DNA of 64,000 nucleotides from DASXKD01 sp963703605 (GTDB lineage Bacteria; Actinomycetota; Actinomycetes; Streptosporangiales; Streptosporangiaceae). Each line of letters starts with the position of its first letter. The first letter of the stretch is position 1. Below, piece after piece: positions 15,823-24,503 of the stretch. Location: assembly GCA_963703605.1 (NCBI GenBank), contig CAVPFC010000063.1, forward strand, positions 123,705 through 187,704, written 5' to 3'. Made by a program: the position numbers and the translations under genes. The notes under the pieces are model-generated. The model searched no databases. It was not told the origin of the DNA and worked only from the letters and a program-made list of their open reading frames with translations.

Positions 15823-17586
15823 CTATTCGGCGGGGAGGTGGCGGCGGGACTGGACGACGCGGAACCGGCCGGCCACGAAATCGCCGTCGGTGTAACTGGC
15901 GTTCGCCGCGGGATTCGCCCCGGTCGCGTGGAAGTCGGAGAACGCCGCCGACTGGTTCACGTACACGCTCCCGGTGAGGTTCTCCGACAGCGCCACGCCC
16001 GTCTCTAGGGCGGCGTCGCGCACCGCGGCCAGGTAGTCCTCGTCGGTGCTGTACACGGCCGCGGTCAGCGCCCCCTTCGCCCCGGCGACCTCGCGGAACA
16101 GCGCCACCGCGGCGGCCGCGTCCGGCGTGGACACCAGGTAGGACACCGGCCCGAAGCACTCGCTGGCGATCTCGCCCGCGTCGCCGTCCCCGTTGGCGCC
16201 GGCCGGGCCCGGCCCGGCCACGGCGCTGATCACCAGCGGGGTCCGGACCCGGGCACCGGGGAACGCGGGATGGCTGATCGCCCTGCTCGGCACCGCTACC
16301 TGCCCGGCGTCGCCGGCCCGCGCCGCCGCGGCGTCCAGCCGGCCGAGGACCCCGTCGTTGACGATCGCGCCGAGCAACTCCACCGCCTGGGCGTCGGGGC
16401 CGAGCAGCGCGTCGATGGCGCCGCCCAGGTCGGCGGCGATGTCCGCGGCGCTCTTGTGGCCCTGGTCGGTATCGATCCCGGCGGCGGGCACCAGCAGGTC
16501 CTGTGGGGTCGTGCACATCTGGCCGCTGTAGAGGACCAGCGAGAACGCCAGGTTGGCGAGCACCCCCGCGTAGTCGTCGGTGGACTCGATCAGCACCATG
16601 TTCACGCCGGCCTTCTCGGTGTAGACCCGGGCCTGGCGGGCGTGCTCCTCCAGCCAGTCCCCGAACGCCGTGGACCCGGTGAAGTCGACGATCTTTATCT
16701 CGGGCCGCACGGCGAGGACCGCGGCGAGGCGCTCGCCGGGCGCCTCGGCGGCGAGCAGCACGGTGTTCGGGTCGAAACCGTTCTCGGCCAGCACCTCGCG
16801 CGCCACCGCGACCGTGATCGCGAGCGGCAGCACGGCGCCCGGGTGCGGCTTGACGATGACCGCGTTGCCGGTGGCGAGGCTCGCGAACAGGCCGGGATAG
16901 GCGTTCCAGGTCGGGAACGTGGTGCAGCCCACGACGAGGGCGATGCCCCGCGGCACCGCGGTGAACGTCTTCTCCATCCGCAACGGCGGCCGCTTGCCCT
17001 GCGGCTTCTCCCACACCGCGGAGGCGGCGTGCCGGGTCTGCTCGCCGTAGGCGTACGCGACCGCCTCCAGCGCACGGTCCTGGGCGTGCGTGCCGCCCGC
17101 CTGGAAGGCCATCACGAACGCCTGCCCGCTGGTGTGCATGACCGCGTGGGCGATCTCGAAGCTGCGCGCGTTGATCCGGTCGATGATCTCCAGGCACACC
17201 GCGGCGCGCACCTGCGGGCCCGCGGCCCGCCAGCCCGGCAGCGCGGCGTTGGCCGCGCCGATCAGCGCGTCGGCGCTCAGGTGCTCGTAGGTGACGCCGA
17301 GGGCGGGGCCGTACGGCGAGACCTCGTCACCGACCCAGCCGTCCGCACCCGGCTGGCCCAGCGGGAACGGCTTGCCCAGCAGCGCGTCGAAGGCGGCCCG
17401 CCCGGCCTCGGCGGTCCCCTCCCCGTAGACCCGCGGGCTCGGCGACTCGGGGTACGCCGACCAGTAGCGGCGCCCGGCGATCGCGGCCAGCGCCGCGTTC
17501 AGCCGCTCTGAGTGCTTGGCCACGAGGGCGGCGGGTCCCGGCGCGGCCGGGTCCGCCACGGACTGTGCGTTCGGCGTGGTTGTCAT
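15823..17586 (-). CDS. paaN: PaaN-type aldehyde dehydrogenase (phenylacetic acid degradation protein)
   Basis: 587 residues. It is an aldehyde dehydrogenase of the longer PaaN class: NAD-binding segment 'ALVVGCTTFPTWNAYPGLFASLATGNAVIVKPHPG' (218-250), 'DFTGSTAFGDW' (301-311), a conserved Glu in 'TEKAGVNM' (323-330) and the catalytic Cys C358 in 'SGQMCTTPQ'. PaaN2-type enzymes oxidise ring-cleavage semialdehydes of phenylacetyl-CoA catabolism, but no other paa genes are in the window, so the physiological substrate is open. Start ATG is followed by a flexible Ala/Pro-rich head. The upstream 17587-17846 looks non-coding. Confidence 0.88.
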   Translation of the reverse strand: MTTTPNAQSVADPAAPGPAALVAKHSERLNAALAAIAGRRYWSAYPESPSPRVYGEGTAEAGRAAFDALLGKPFPLGQPGADGWVGDEVSPYGPALGVTYEHLSADALIGAANAALPGWRAAGPQVRAAVCLEIIDRINARSFEIAHAVMHTSGQAFVMAFQAGGTHAQDRALEAVAYAYGEQTRHAASAVWEKPQGKRPPLRMEKTFTAVPRGIALVVGCTTFPTWNAYPGLFASLATGNAVIVKPHPGAVLPLAITVAVAREVLAENGFDPNTVLLAAEAPGERLAAVLAVRPEIKIVDFTGSTAFGDWLEEHARQARVYTEKAGVNMVLIESTDDYAGVLANLAFSLVLYSGQMCTTPQDLLVPAAGIDTDQGHKSAADIAADLGGAIDALLGPDAQAVELLGAIVNDGVLGRLDAAAARAGDAGQVAVPSRAISHPAFPGARVRTPLVISAVAGPGPAGANGDGDAGEIASECFGPVSYLVSTPDAAAAVALFREVAGAKGALTAAVYSTDEDYLAAVRDAALETGVALSENLTGSVYVNQSAAFSDFHATGANPAANASYTDGDFVAGRFRVVQSRRHLPAE

Positions 17587-17846
17587 GGAAAGGGCCTCCC
17601 GTGGCTCGTGGCCGGCGCCGGACAGCGAGCGGGTCGCGCGCTGCTCGTTGATTTATTCGCGAACATAACGCAAGTACCCCAGCCCGCCGTCCCCCACCGC
17701 AGCCGATCCGGGGCGGGCGAGGAGCGGGCGGTTTCGGGGCGGTCGGCCGTGCGCGGCGGCCCTGGCTCCGGGCGGGGCCTCCCGAGTAGTCCTGCTACGC
17801 CGTAACGCGACTATATTGCGCGCGAACTCCCCCTATTCTCAGGCGC

Positions 17847-18379
17847 ATGCGCGCATTGCGATTCAGCGAGCATGGGGGGCCGGACGTCCTGTCGGTGACC
17901 GACGTGCCCAGCCCGCGCCCGGGTCCCGGCGAGGTGCTCGTCCGGGTGCGGGCGGCCGGGGTCAACCCGGTCGACGCCGGCCTGCTCGCCCATCCGCACA
18001 CGGCGTAGCCGAGCCGATCGACTACACGACCACAAGCGATGTGCTGGCCGCGGCCGCACCGGTGCATGGCGTGGTGGTCAGCACCTCCACGGACATGCTG
18101 CGGCGCGCCGCCGAATCCGTCGAGCCCGGCGGCTTCCTCATCTCCATCCTCCCCGACATCACCCCGGACATCGCGGCGATCGCCGACCGGCGCGGGGTGC
18201 GCCACGCCGACTTCCTGGTCGCCGCGGACGGGGCGGGCATGAGCCGGATCGCCGGCCTGGTCGCCGGGCACGAACTCGACGTTCACGTCGCTCGGTCGTA
18301 CCAGCTATCCGAGGCGAAGGCCGCCTACGAGCAGGTCGCGGCCCGCCATACCGTCGGCAAGGTCGTGCTCCTCCCGTAA
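17847..18379 (+). pseudogene. Collapsed MDR (zinc-type alcohol dehydrogenase/quinone oxidoreductase) gene
   Basis: The ATG at 17847 opens a normal MDR N-terminus ('MRALRFSEHGGPDVLSV', 'PGEVLVRVRAAGVNPVDAGL') that stops at a TAG at 18006 after 53 codons. The C-terminal quarter of the same family follows in the next frame from about 18010 to 18379: 'VVVSTSTDMLRRAAESVEPGGFLISIL' and 'YQLSEAKAAYEQVAARHTVGKVVL'. The substrate-domain core and the nucleotide-binding loop, about 130 residues, are missing. Both ends are intact, so this is one gene with an internal deletion plus frameshift, not two genes. Confidence 0.85.
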
Positions 18380-18382
18380 CGG

Positions 18383-18937
18383 TTACCCGGCGGCCGCCTC
18401 ACGGAGCCGGGCGAACTCGGCGGCCAGGGTGGCCGCGGTCCAGTGGGCGTTCAGGCCGCTGGGGTTGGGCAGGACCCAGAGCCGGGTGGCGCCCATCAGG
18501 TCGTCTTGCGGGCCGGTCTGCGCGTCACGGCGGGCGAACGCGGTCCGGTACACGGTGACGCCGACGACCGCCAGCCACCTGGGGGCGAGCCGGGCGACCT
18601 TGGCGGCCAGCACCCGGCCACCGGCCCGGATCTCGGCCGGGGTCAGCTCGTCGGCGCGGGCGGTCGCCCGGTCCACCACGTTGGTGATGCCCAGGCCAAG
18701 CGGCAGCAACTGCTGCTGTTCGGCCGGGCAGAACCGGCGCGGCGTGAACCCCGACGCGTGCAGCGCGGGCCAGAACCGGTTGCCCGGCCGGGCGAAGTGG
18801 TACCCGGTGGCCGCGGAGTACAGCCCGGGGTTGATCCCGGCGAACAGCACCCGCAGGCCCGGCCCGGCCACGTCCGGGATCGTCCTGTCCCGGGCCGCGT
18901 CCAGCTCCCAGGACGACGGGCGGTGGGCGCCGGTCAC
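18383..18937 (-). CDS. mug: G/U mismatch-specific uracil-DNA glycosylase (Mug)
   Basis: 184 residues from GTG at 18937, with GGAGG upstream; a longer frame to 19069 would overlap the permease gene by 77 bases. The Mug/TDG motif 'VLFAGINPGLYSAATGYHFARPGNRFWPAL' contains the catalytic-loop Asn of 'GINPG', and 'VLPNPSGLNAH' matches the second active-site motif ('NPSG-N'). It removes uracil or related lesions mispaired with G. It follows the ABC importer operon on the same strand by 55 bases but has no obvious link to it. Confidence 0.92.
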   Translation of the reverse strand: MTGAHRPSSWELDAARDRTIPDVAGPGLRVLFAGINPGLYSAATGYHFARPGNRFWPALHASGFTPRRFCPAEQQQLLPLGLGITNVVDRATARADELTPAEIRAGGRVLAAKVARLAPRWLAVVGVTVYRTAFARRDAQTGPQDDLMGATRLWVLPNPSGLNAHWTAATLAAEFARLREAAAG

Positions 18938-18992
18938 TGCGTCTCGCCTCCAGCCGGGGTCCTCCCGCAGGCTACTGCGCCTGAGGTCACGC

Positions 18993-20336
18993 TTAGCGCG
19001 GCGCGCCTCGGCGGGAGAGGACGTCGATGGCCGCCGCCACGAGCAGCACCGCGGCGACGACGACGTCAATCCACTGGCTCGCCACGCCTAGCAGGTAAAG
19101 GCCGTTGTAGATGGCACCGATGATGAGGCCGCCCAGTACGCCGTGGATGGTCTTGCCCCGGCCGCCGAAGAGGCTGGTGCCGCCGATGACCGCCGCCGCC
19201 ACCGCGAGCAGCACGTAGCTGTTGGCGGTCTTGATGATGTTGGTGGTCAGCGAGACCTGCCACGAGGCGAACAGCACGCCGGCGATCCCGGAGGTCAGGG
19301 CGGCGAGGACGAAGCCCCAGGTTCGGACGGTGGGTAGCTTGACCCCGGCTCGCCGCGCCGCCTCGGCGTTGCCGCCGATGGCATACACGTAGCGGCCGAA
19401 GCGGGTCCGCTGCAGCAGGACCGTCGATGCCGCGAGCACTACCAGGACGATCGGAATGATGTAGGGAACCCCCTCGATCGTCCCGGAGTGGGCTCGGTTG
19501 ACGTTGCAAATGGCGACGAGCGCGATTCCCGCCACCGCCATGAGGACGATCTTCATCGCGGTGAGGCCCCGCGGCGGAGTCTCCAGGCCGGCGCGGCGCT
19601 TGCGGACGTCCCGCAGCCAGAGCCAGGTGCCAGCGGCTCCGACCAGTACGGCCAGCAAGATCCAGCTGACCACCGGGTCGAACTGTCCATAGAAGATGTC
19701 GTAGAGGACGACCTGGTTGGTGAACCGCGGGTTGCCGATGCTGACGAGCGACCCGCGCAGGACGATGATCGCCACCCCCTCCAGGATCAGCAGCCCGCCG
19801 AGAGTGACGATGAACGACGGCATCCTCAGCCGGGCGACGAGCGATCCCTGGATGGCGCCAAACGCGGAGCAAACTAGCAACGCCGCTATGATCGCCGCCC
19901 ACCACGGCCAATCAGGACCGGTCGGCTGCACAAGCTGGGCGACCAGAACGCTGCCGAACGCCATGACCAGGCCGACGGAGAGGTCGATCTCCCCGAGGAG
20001 CAGGGCGAAGATCTCAGCCATCGCCAGCACCATGTAGACGGTGCTCTGCTCGAAGAGGTTGACCAGGTTCAGCGCCGACAGGAACTGCGAGTTCGCGACC
20101 TGGAAGCTGACGGCGACCACCACGATGGCCAGGACCACCGGCAGGACACCGCTGTTGCCACTGCGGACCCGGAGCCACCAGACCCGGAGGTACTGGCCCA
20201 GCGACTGGGCGAGGAGCTCGGGTGGGACGTCGGCCGCGGCGGCCTCAGGGGCGGCGGTGAGGTCGACCACCTTCCCGGCATCGGCCGTCCCGCTCGGGGT
20301 ATCTCCCGAGTCCGCGGTCACGGGGAGGTCAGACAC
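18993..20336 (-). CDS. Sugar-type ABC transporter permease, subunit B
   Basis: 447 residues. A cytosolic head of about 50 residues precedes 10-12 hydrophobic helices of the RbsC/XylH type (BPD_transp_2). Family landmarks: 'FALLLGEIDLSVGLVMAFGSV', 'GAIQGSLVARLRMPSFIVTLGGLLILEG' and 'RTRFGRYVYAIGGNAEAARRAGVKL' with the coupling 'EAARRAG' loop, then 'VAAAVIGGTSLFGGRGKTIHGVLGGLIIGAIYNGLYLLG'. It overlaps the first permease gene by eight bases and is about 45-50 percent similar to it by eye. Two non-identical permeases suggest a heterodimeric membrane channel. Confidence 0.92.
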   Translation of the reverse strand: MSDLPVTADSGDTPSGTADAGKVVDLTAAPEAAAADVPPELLAQSLGQYLRVWWLRVRSGNSGVLPVVLAIVVVAVSFQVANSQFLSALNLVNLFEQSTVYMVLAMAEIFALLLGEIDLSVGLVMAFGSVLVAQLVQPTGPDWPWWAAIIAALLVCSAFGAIQGSLVARLRMPSFIVTLGGLLILEGVAIIVLRGSLVSIGNPRFTNQVVLYDIFYGQFDPVVSWILLAVLVGAAGTWLWLRDVRKRRAGLETPPRGLTAMKIVLMAVAGIALVAICNVNRAHSGTIEGVPYIIPIVLVVLAASTVLLQRTRFGRYVYAIGGNAEAARRAGVKLPTVRTWGFVLAALTSGIAGVLFASWQVSLTTNIIKTANSYVLLAVAAAVIGGTSLFGGRGKTIHGVLGGLIIGAIYNGLYLLGVASQWIDVVVAAVLLVAAAIDVLSRRGAPR

Positions 20337-21687
20337 GGTTCACGCTCCCGGTCCCGCGCCGTGACAGCACATCAACCGCCACTGCGGCCAGAAGCACGCC
20401 GCCCGGCACGATGTATTCCAGCGGCGTGGCCAGTGTGCCCAAGCTGAGAAGGGACACTCCGTAGGCAATGCCGCCGATGAGCAGGCCGCCGAGAACACCG
20501 TGGACTGCCTTGCCCCGGCCACCGAAGAGGCTGACCCCGCCGATGACGGCGGCGGCGACCGCGTACAGGACGAGCTGACCGGGGTCCGCCGTATTGGTGC
20601 TGTACTCACCGAAGAAAAAGGAACCGAGCAGTATGCCGCCGAGGCCGGCGGTCGCCGAGCACAACGCGAACCCCCAGGTGCGGATGCCGGCGAGGCTGAC
20701 CCCGGCGCGGCGAGCCGCTTCCGGGTTACCACCGATGGCATAGACGTAGCGGCCAAAGCGGGTCCGCTGGAGCAGGAGCGTCCAGGCGCCAAGGACGACG
20801 AGGACGATCGGGATCACCCATGGAACCCCCCGCACCGCTACTGCAGGCGTACCGCGGTTGACCGTGCAGATTGCCATCACGGCTACCCCGACGAGGGCCA
20901 CCAGGGCGATTCTGATCACTGTCAGGCCAACCGGGGGAGCCACCAGGCCTTGGCGTCGCCTCGCGGCCGCGCGCAGTGAGAGGGCCACGCCAGTGACCCC
21001 GACCACCACCGCCAGCGCTACCCAGCCGGCCACGGGGACGATCACCCCCTGGACCATGTAGTAAATGACGCGCTGGTTGGGTACCGCCGCGCTGACGGTC
21101 AAGAAGCCGTTGGCCCCGCCGAGGACGACGACGAGGATTCCCGAGAAAAGAAGGAACCCAGCCAGGGTAACGACGAAGGATGGGATCTTGAGCCGGGCAG
21201 TCAGCATCCCCTGGAGCGCACCGATCAGGCCGCAGCAAGCGATCGCGGCGAGCGTCGCTGCCCACCATGGCCAGCCAGGCCCGGGGTGCTGGACCAGCTT
21301 GAAGGCGATCACCCCGCCGATAAGCGCGACCGCGCCGACCGAGAGGTCGATCTCTGCGAGGAGCAGGACCACTGTCTCAGCCATCGCCAGCATCATGTAC
21401 ACGGTGCTCAGCCCGAAGATGTAGACGAGGTTGCTCGGCCGCAGGAAGGCGTGCTCGGGGGTGACGATCTCGAAAGTGACGGCGACCAGCACCATGGCCA
21501 GGACCACGGGCAGGACACCGCTGTTGCCACTGCGGACCTGGAGCCACGTGGCCCGGAGGTACTGGCCCAGCGACTGGGCGAGAAGGGCGGGGGGGACGTC
21601 GGCCGCGGCCTCAGCGGCGGCGGTGGGGTCGGCCACCATCGTGGCGTCCACCGTCCCGGCCGGGGGCTCGCCGGGGTCCGCGGTCAC
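20329..21687 (-). CDS. Sugar-type ABC transporter permease, subunit A
   Basis: 452 residues, same architecture as the following permease: long cytosolic head (about 1-50, with 'PALLAQSLGQYLRATWLQVRSGNSGVLPVVLA'), then helices containing 'LLAEIDLSVGAVALIGGV', 'RFGRYVYAIGGNPEAARRAGVSL' and 'VAAAVIGGVSLFGGRGKAVHGVLGGLLIGG'. Near-identical stretches between the two heads and the coupling loops show a gene duplication. It starts 27 bases after the ATPase gene stop. The pair probably forms the transmembrane heterodimer of one importer. Confidence 0.92.
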   Translation of the reverse strand: MTADPGEPPAGTVDATMVADPTAAAEAAADVPPALLAQSLGQYLRATWLQVRSGNSGVLPVVLAMVLVAVTFEIVTPEHAFLRPSNLVYIFGLSTVYMMLAMAETVVLLLAEIDLSVGAVALIGGVIAFKLVQHPGPGWPWWAATLAAIACCGLIGALQGMLTARLKIPSFVVTLAGFLLFSGILVVVLGGANGFLTVSAAVPNQRVIYYMVQGVIVPVAGWVALAVVVGVTGVALSLRAAARRRQGLVAPPVGLTVIRIALVALVGVAVMAICTVNRGTPAVAVRGVPWVIPIVLVVLGAWTLLLQRTRFGRYVYAIGGNPEAARRAGVSLAGIRTWGFALCSATAGLGGILLGSFFFGEYSTNTADPGQLVLYAVAAAVIGGVSLFGGRGKAVHGVLGGLLIGGIAYGVSLLSLGTLATPLEYIVPGGVLLAAVAVDVLSRRGTGSVNRV

Positions 21688-21714
21688 AGCGATTTCTCGA
21701 TCCAGGCCATGGGC

Positions 21715-22542
21715 TCAGCCCTCGCCACTAGCGGATCCGGCAGGCTCGAACGGCCGCCCGTTGGAGCTACCCGTCGTCATATACTCCACCACGCTCTGCC
21801 GGTCGAAGCCCGCAGCCGGCCCCTCGGCCACCATCCGCCCCAGGTACAGCACCGCGATCCGGTCCGCGACCTCGAAGACGTCGTTGAGGTTGTGGGAGAT
21901 CACCATCACGGCCAGCCCGCGGTCCCTGAGCCGTTCGATCAGGTCAAGCACTACCCGGGTCTGCACCACCCCGAGGGCGGCGGTGGGCTCGTCAAGAAGT
22001 ACCAGCTTTGAGTTCCACATCACCGCCTTGGCCACCGCCACCGACTGCCGCTGACCTCCCGAGAGCGAGGCAACCGGCTGCCGGATCGAGCGCACCGTGG
22101 TGACCCGCAGGGTGCTCAGGGTCTCGGCCGCCTGCAGCTCCATCGAGTCCTCGTCGAGCAGGCCGCGGCGCAGACGCTCCCGGCCGAGGAACATGTTCTG
22201 GACGATGTCCAGGTTGTCGGCCAGCGCCAGATCCTGGTACACGGTCTCAATCCCCAGCGCGGCGGCGTCCCGGGTGCTCCGAATGTGTACTGGTCGCCCC
22301 TCGAAGTAGATCTGACCATGGTCCGGCTGGTGCACGCCAGCGATGCAGCGGGTGAGCACAGACTTCCCGGCACCGTTGTCCCCGCACAGGCCGGTCACCT
22401 GGCCGGCGGGCAGATCCAGGTTCACCCCGTAGAGTGCCTGCACCGGCCCGAAGTGCTTGTCGATGCCCCGCAGCTTCACCAGGGGTTCCGCCCCGTCCCC
22501 GGGGGGGCTCGCGTCTTTCGGGGCCTCGTTCATCTCAGTCAT
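21715..22542 (-). CDS. Sugar-type ABC transporter ATP-binding protein (single NBD)
   Basis: 275 residues, one nucleotide-binding domain rather than the two found in RbsA/XylG-type proteins. Walker A 'GDNGAGKS', Q loop in 'VYQDLALADNLDI', signature 'LSGGQ', Walker B 'LVLLDEPTAALG', H loop in 'MVISHN'. It would power the two permeases downstream. It closely resembles the NBD fused to the histidine kinase at 25201-27756 (both share 'YQDLAL-DNLD' type Q loops), which could be its heterodimer partner. A strong hairpin (22649-22691) separates it from the binding-protein gene. Confidence 0.93.
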   Translation of the reverse strand: MTEMNEAPKDASPPGDGAEPLVKLRGIDKHFGPVQALYGVNLDLPAGQVTGLCGDNGAGKSVLTRCIAGVHQPDHGQIYFEGRPVHIRSTRDAAALGIETVYQDLALADNLDIVQNMFLGRERLRRGLLDEDSMELQAAETLSTLRVTTVRSIRQPVASLSGGQRQSVAVAKAVMWNSKLVLLDEPTAALGVVQTRVVLDLIERLRDRGLAVMVISHNLNDVFEVADRIAVLYLGRMVAEGPAAGFDRQSVVEYMTTGSSNGRPFEPAGSASGEG

Positions 22543-22648
22543 CTTGCAGACTCGTCAAGTAGCCCTTGCCTAGGTTGGGCTCCGCCACTCCGGTATCCCG
22601 GTGCCCGCAGAGCATAGCCGCGCTCCGCTTCCCGCCCTTCCCGCCGAT

Positions 22649-22691
22649 CCGGGGTGGGCGGACCCCCTTGCTGAAGGGTCCGCCACCCCGG
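22649..22691 (-). terminator. Strong intercistronic hairpin between binding-protein and ATPase genes
   Basis: CCGGGGTGGGCGGACCC and GGGTCCGCCACCCCGG form a 16-pair stem with one bulged G and a ten-base loop. No U tract follows on the minus strand. In ABC importer operons such hairpins behind the binding-protein gene stabilise its mRNA or attenuate read-through so that the binding protein is made in excess. The whole 200-base gap 22543-22742 contains nothing else recognisable. Confidence 0.6.
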
Positions 22692-22742
22692 CTGGGGAGG
22701 AGCGTTCGGCGAAATCCCGCCGAGGTTCCCCGGGTCAGATGA

Positions 22743-24062
22743 TCAATGGATCCCATCTTTGGCGCAGAGGGTCGCACCCGCGATTGTGCAGATGTCCGTA
22801 GCGGTGTCGAAGCCGTCCGCGACCACGGTCGACTCCATGTTGGCCTGGGTCACCCACACGGGGGTCAGCAGGGACGCCGGCTCGGTGATGCTCGGGTTGG
22901 CCGGGTCGACGGTCTTCCCGTTCAGCAGAGCCGCAGGCGGCTTGTCGCCGGCGAGCAGGATCGTGGCCAGGGCCACGGCGTCCTGGGCCTCCTTGTAGAC
23001 CGCCTTGTACACGGAACCGCACTGGTAGCCCTCGAGGATCCAGGCCATGCCCTGGGCGGTCGCGTCCTGCCCGGTGGTCGGAATCGTCTTGGGCTTGACC
23101 CCGGCCCCCTTGAGGACGGTGATCACCGAGTTGGAGAGCCCGTCATTGGCCTCGATCGTGGCGTTGATCTGCTTGTGAGCGGTGAACGCCTGCTGGAAGA
23201 TCGTGCCGCCCTTGGTGTTGTCCCACCCAGGGGCGAAGTTCTCGCCAACCAGCTTGTAACCGAGGCTGTTGGTCGCGCCTGCAGCGACCGTCTTGGCCGG
23301 CTTGTTCCAGACCACCTGGTTGTAACCCGTGGCAAAGGAGATGGCGTTGGGGTCGGTGTCCTCGCCGCCGTTCAGCACGTAGACCTGGGGCTTCTTGATC
23401 CCCCAGGAGGAAACGCAGGCCTTAAAACCGTTGCCGATCAACCGGCCCACGAGCTGGTTGTCGAAGCTGACGTAGTAGGTGTTGTGGCCCTGGAAGGTGG
23501 CGCGGTCGTAGCTGATCAGGGTGACGCCCTTGGACTCGGCAAGCTGCGCGATCGCCACGCCAGTCGGGCCATCGAGCGGGTCCATGATCAGGACCTTGGC
23601 ACCCAGGTTGATGTCGGCGGTGGCATCGTTCAGTTCGGTCGCGTCGCTTCCCTGCGCGTTGTCGATCCGGTACTGCGCCTGGGTGTACCCGGCGTCGGCA
23701 AAGGCATCGTTCAGGTACGGCTGGTCGAAGTTGACGTACCGCGTCGACGACGTGGTGTCGGGCAGGATCACCCCCACCTGCAGGGTGTTGGCTCCCTTGG
23801 TCGCGAACTGGGTCAGCGGCTTGAACCTGGCCATCGTCGGCCCGATGTTAACGGTAAAGGAGCTGATGCTCAGCCCCGATGGAACCGTGTTCGAACCGGT
23901 TGACGCCGCTGTCGACGAGGTCGACGGGGTCGACGAGGATCCGCAGCCCGCAGCTATCAGGGCAACTACGGTCGCCAAACCCACCCAGCCCACCCGGCCA
24001 GATCTGCCGTGGCCTTGCGAACGGGAGGGCCGACCTCCCTTACCTCTGTTACCCAATCGCAT
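22743..24062 (-). CDS. Sugar-type ABC transporter substrate-binding lipoprotein
   Basis: 439 residues from ATG at 24062 with AAGGGG upstream. Basic head, hydrophobic 'VGWVGLATVVALIAAGC' with lipobox LIAAGC (C40 is the lipidated residue), then a Ser/Thr-rich tether and a periplasmic-binding-protein fold of the Peripla_BP_4 type ('VGVILPDTTSSTRYVNFDQPYLNDAFADAGY', 'ADINLGAKVLIMDPLDGPTGVAIAQLAESKGVTLISYDR', 'NDGLSNSVITVLKGAGVKPKTIPTTGQDATAQGMAWILEGYQ'). These strands are those of xylose/ribose-type binders. The ligand is not evident. It starts the transport part of the operon, downstream of the two-component genes. Confidence 0.92.
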   Translation of the reverse strand: MRLGNRGKGGRPSRSQGHGRSGRVGWVGLATVVALIAAGCGSSSTPSTSSTAASTGSNTVPSGLSISSFTVNIGPTMARFKPLTQFATKGANTLQVGVILPDTTSSTRYVNFDQPYLNDAFADAGYTQAQYRIDNAQGSDATELNDATADINLGAKVLIMDPLDGPTGVAIAQLAESKGVTLISYDRATFQGHNTYYVSFDNQLVGRLIGNGFKACVSSWGIKKPQVYVLNGGEDTDPNAISFATGYNQVVWNKPAKTVAAGATNSLGYKLVGENFAPGWDNTKGGTIFQQAFTAHKQINATIEANDGLSNSVITVLKGAGVKPKTIPTTGQDATAQGMAWILEGYQCGSVYKAVYKEAQDAVALATILLAGDKPPAALLNGKTVDPANPSITEPASLLTPVWVTQANMESTVVADGFDTATDICTIAGATLCAKDGIH

Positions 24063-24102
24063 TACCCACGCCCCTTTCACCCGAAGGCACCCACATAAGC
24101 GG

Positions 24103-24116
24103 ACGTTGCACAACGT
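24103..24116. promoter_or_regulatory. Candidate operator upstream of the binding-protein gene
   Basis: ACGTTG-CA-CAACGT, a perfect six-base inverted repeat around a two-base centre, 41-54 bases upstream of the ATG. Palindromes of this length and position are typical binding sites of LacI/ROK-type repressors or of OmpR-type regulators. No LacI gene is near; the adjacent response regulator is a possible ligand. Confidence 0.4.
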
Positions 24117-24360
24117 ATGGCACGTGTGCCTCGTAGATACCAAGGACCGGAGTCCTCCTGTCAGCTGCGCTTCGCGCGCTAGCCCTGATCATTCACGCTG
24201 GCCAAGCAGCACACTCCAGCCCGGGCAGGGCGAGTCCCGTGCCCGTTCCAGCCATCGCTGCAGTCGCAGGCGTTGCCCTGAGACTAGGCCCACGGAAATT
24301 AACACGGCCTTAACATCATGGCAGCCCCGTAAAAATACTGTGAACGGCGGGGCCGGAACA

Positions 24361-24485
24361 GAGCAGGGGTGGGCGCCGAGCGGGGGTGGGCGCCGAGCGG
24401 GGGTGGGCGCGAAGCGCGGGGGCGGGAAAAGCAGAGCGCGGGGGCGGGAAAAGCAGAGCGGGGGGCGGGAAAAGCAGAGCGCGCG
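24361..24485 (+). repeat. Tandem G-rich repeat array
   Basis: Three 17-base units of the type GAGCGGGGGTGGGCGCC pass into three 21-22-base units AGCGCGGGGGCGGGAAAAGCAG and end in a partial unit. It fills most of the 441-base gap 24063-24503 between the response regulator and the binding-protein gene. The same two unit types, in the same order, occur inside the SARP gene at 6121-6172, so this is a dispersed, expandable element. Confidence 0.8.
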
Positions 24486-24503
24486 GGCAGCGGCTCACCC
24501 GGC

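Noticed and set aside
15737..17197. 589-codon minus-strand ORF ending at 15428
   Set aside because: Its first 480 codons are an antisense-frame shadow of the PaaN-type gene; only the last 102 codons, with their own GTG and ribosome site, are kept.
24361..24485. CRISPR-like array
   Set aside because: Units are 17-22 bases, adjoining and without unique spacers; no cas genes. Classified as tandem repeat.
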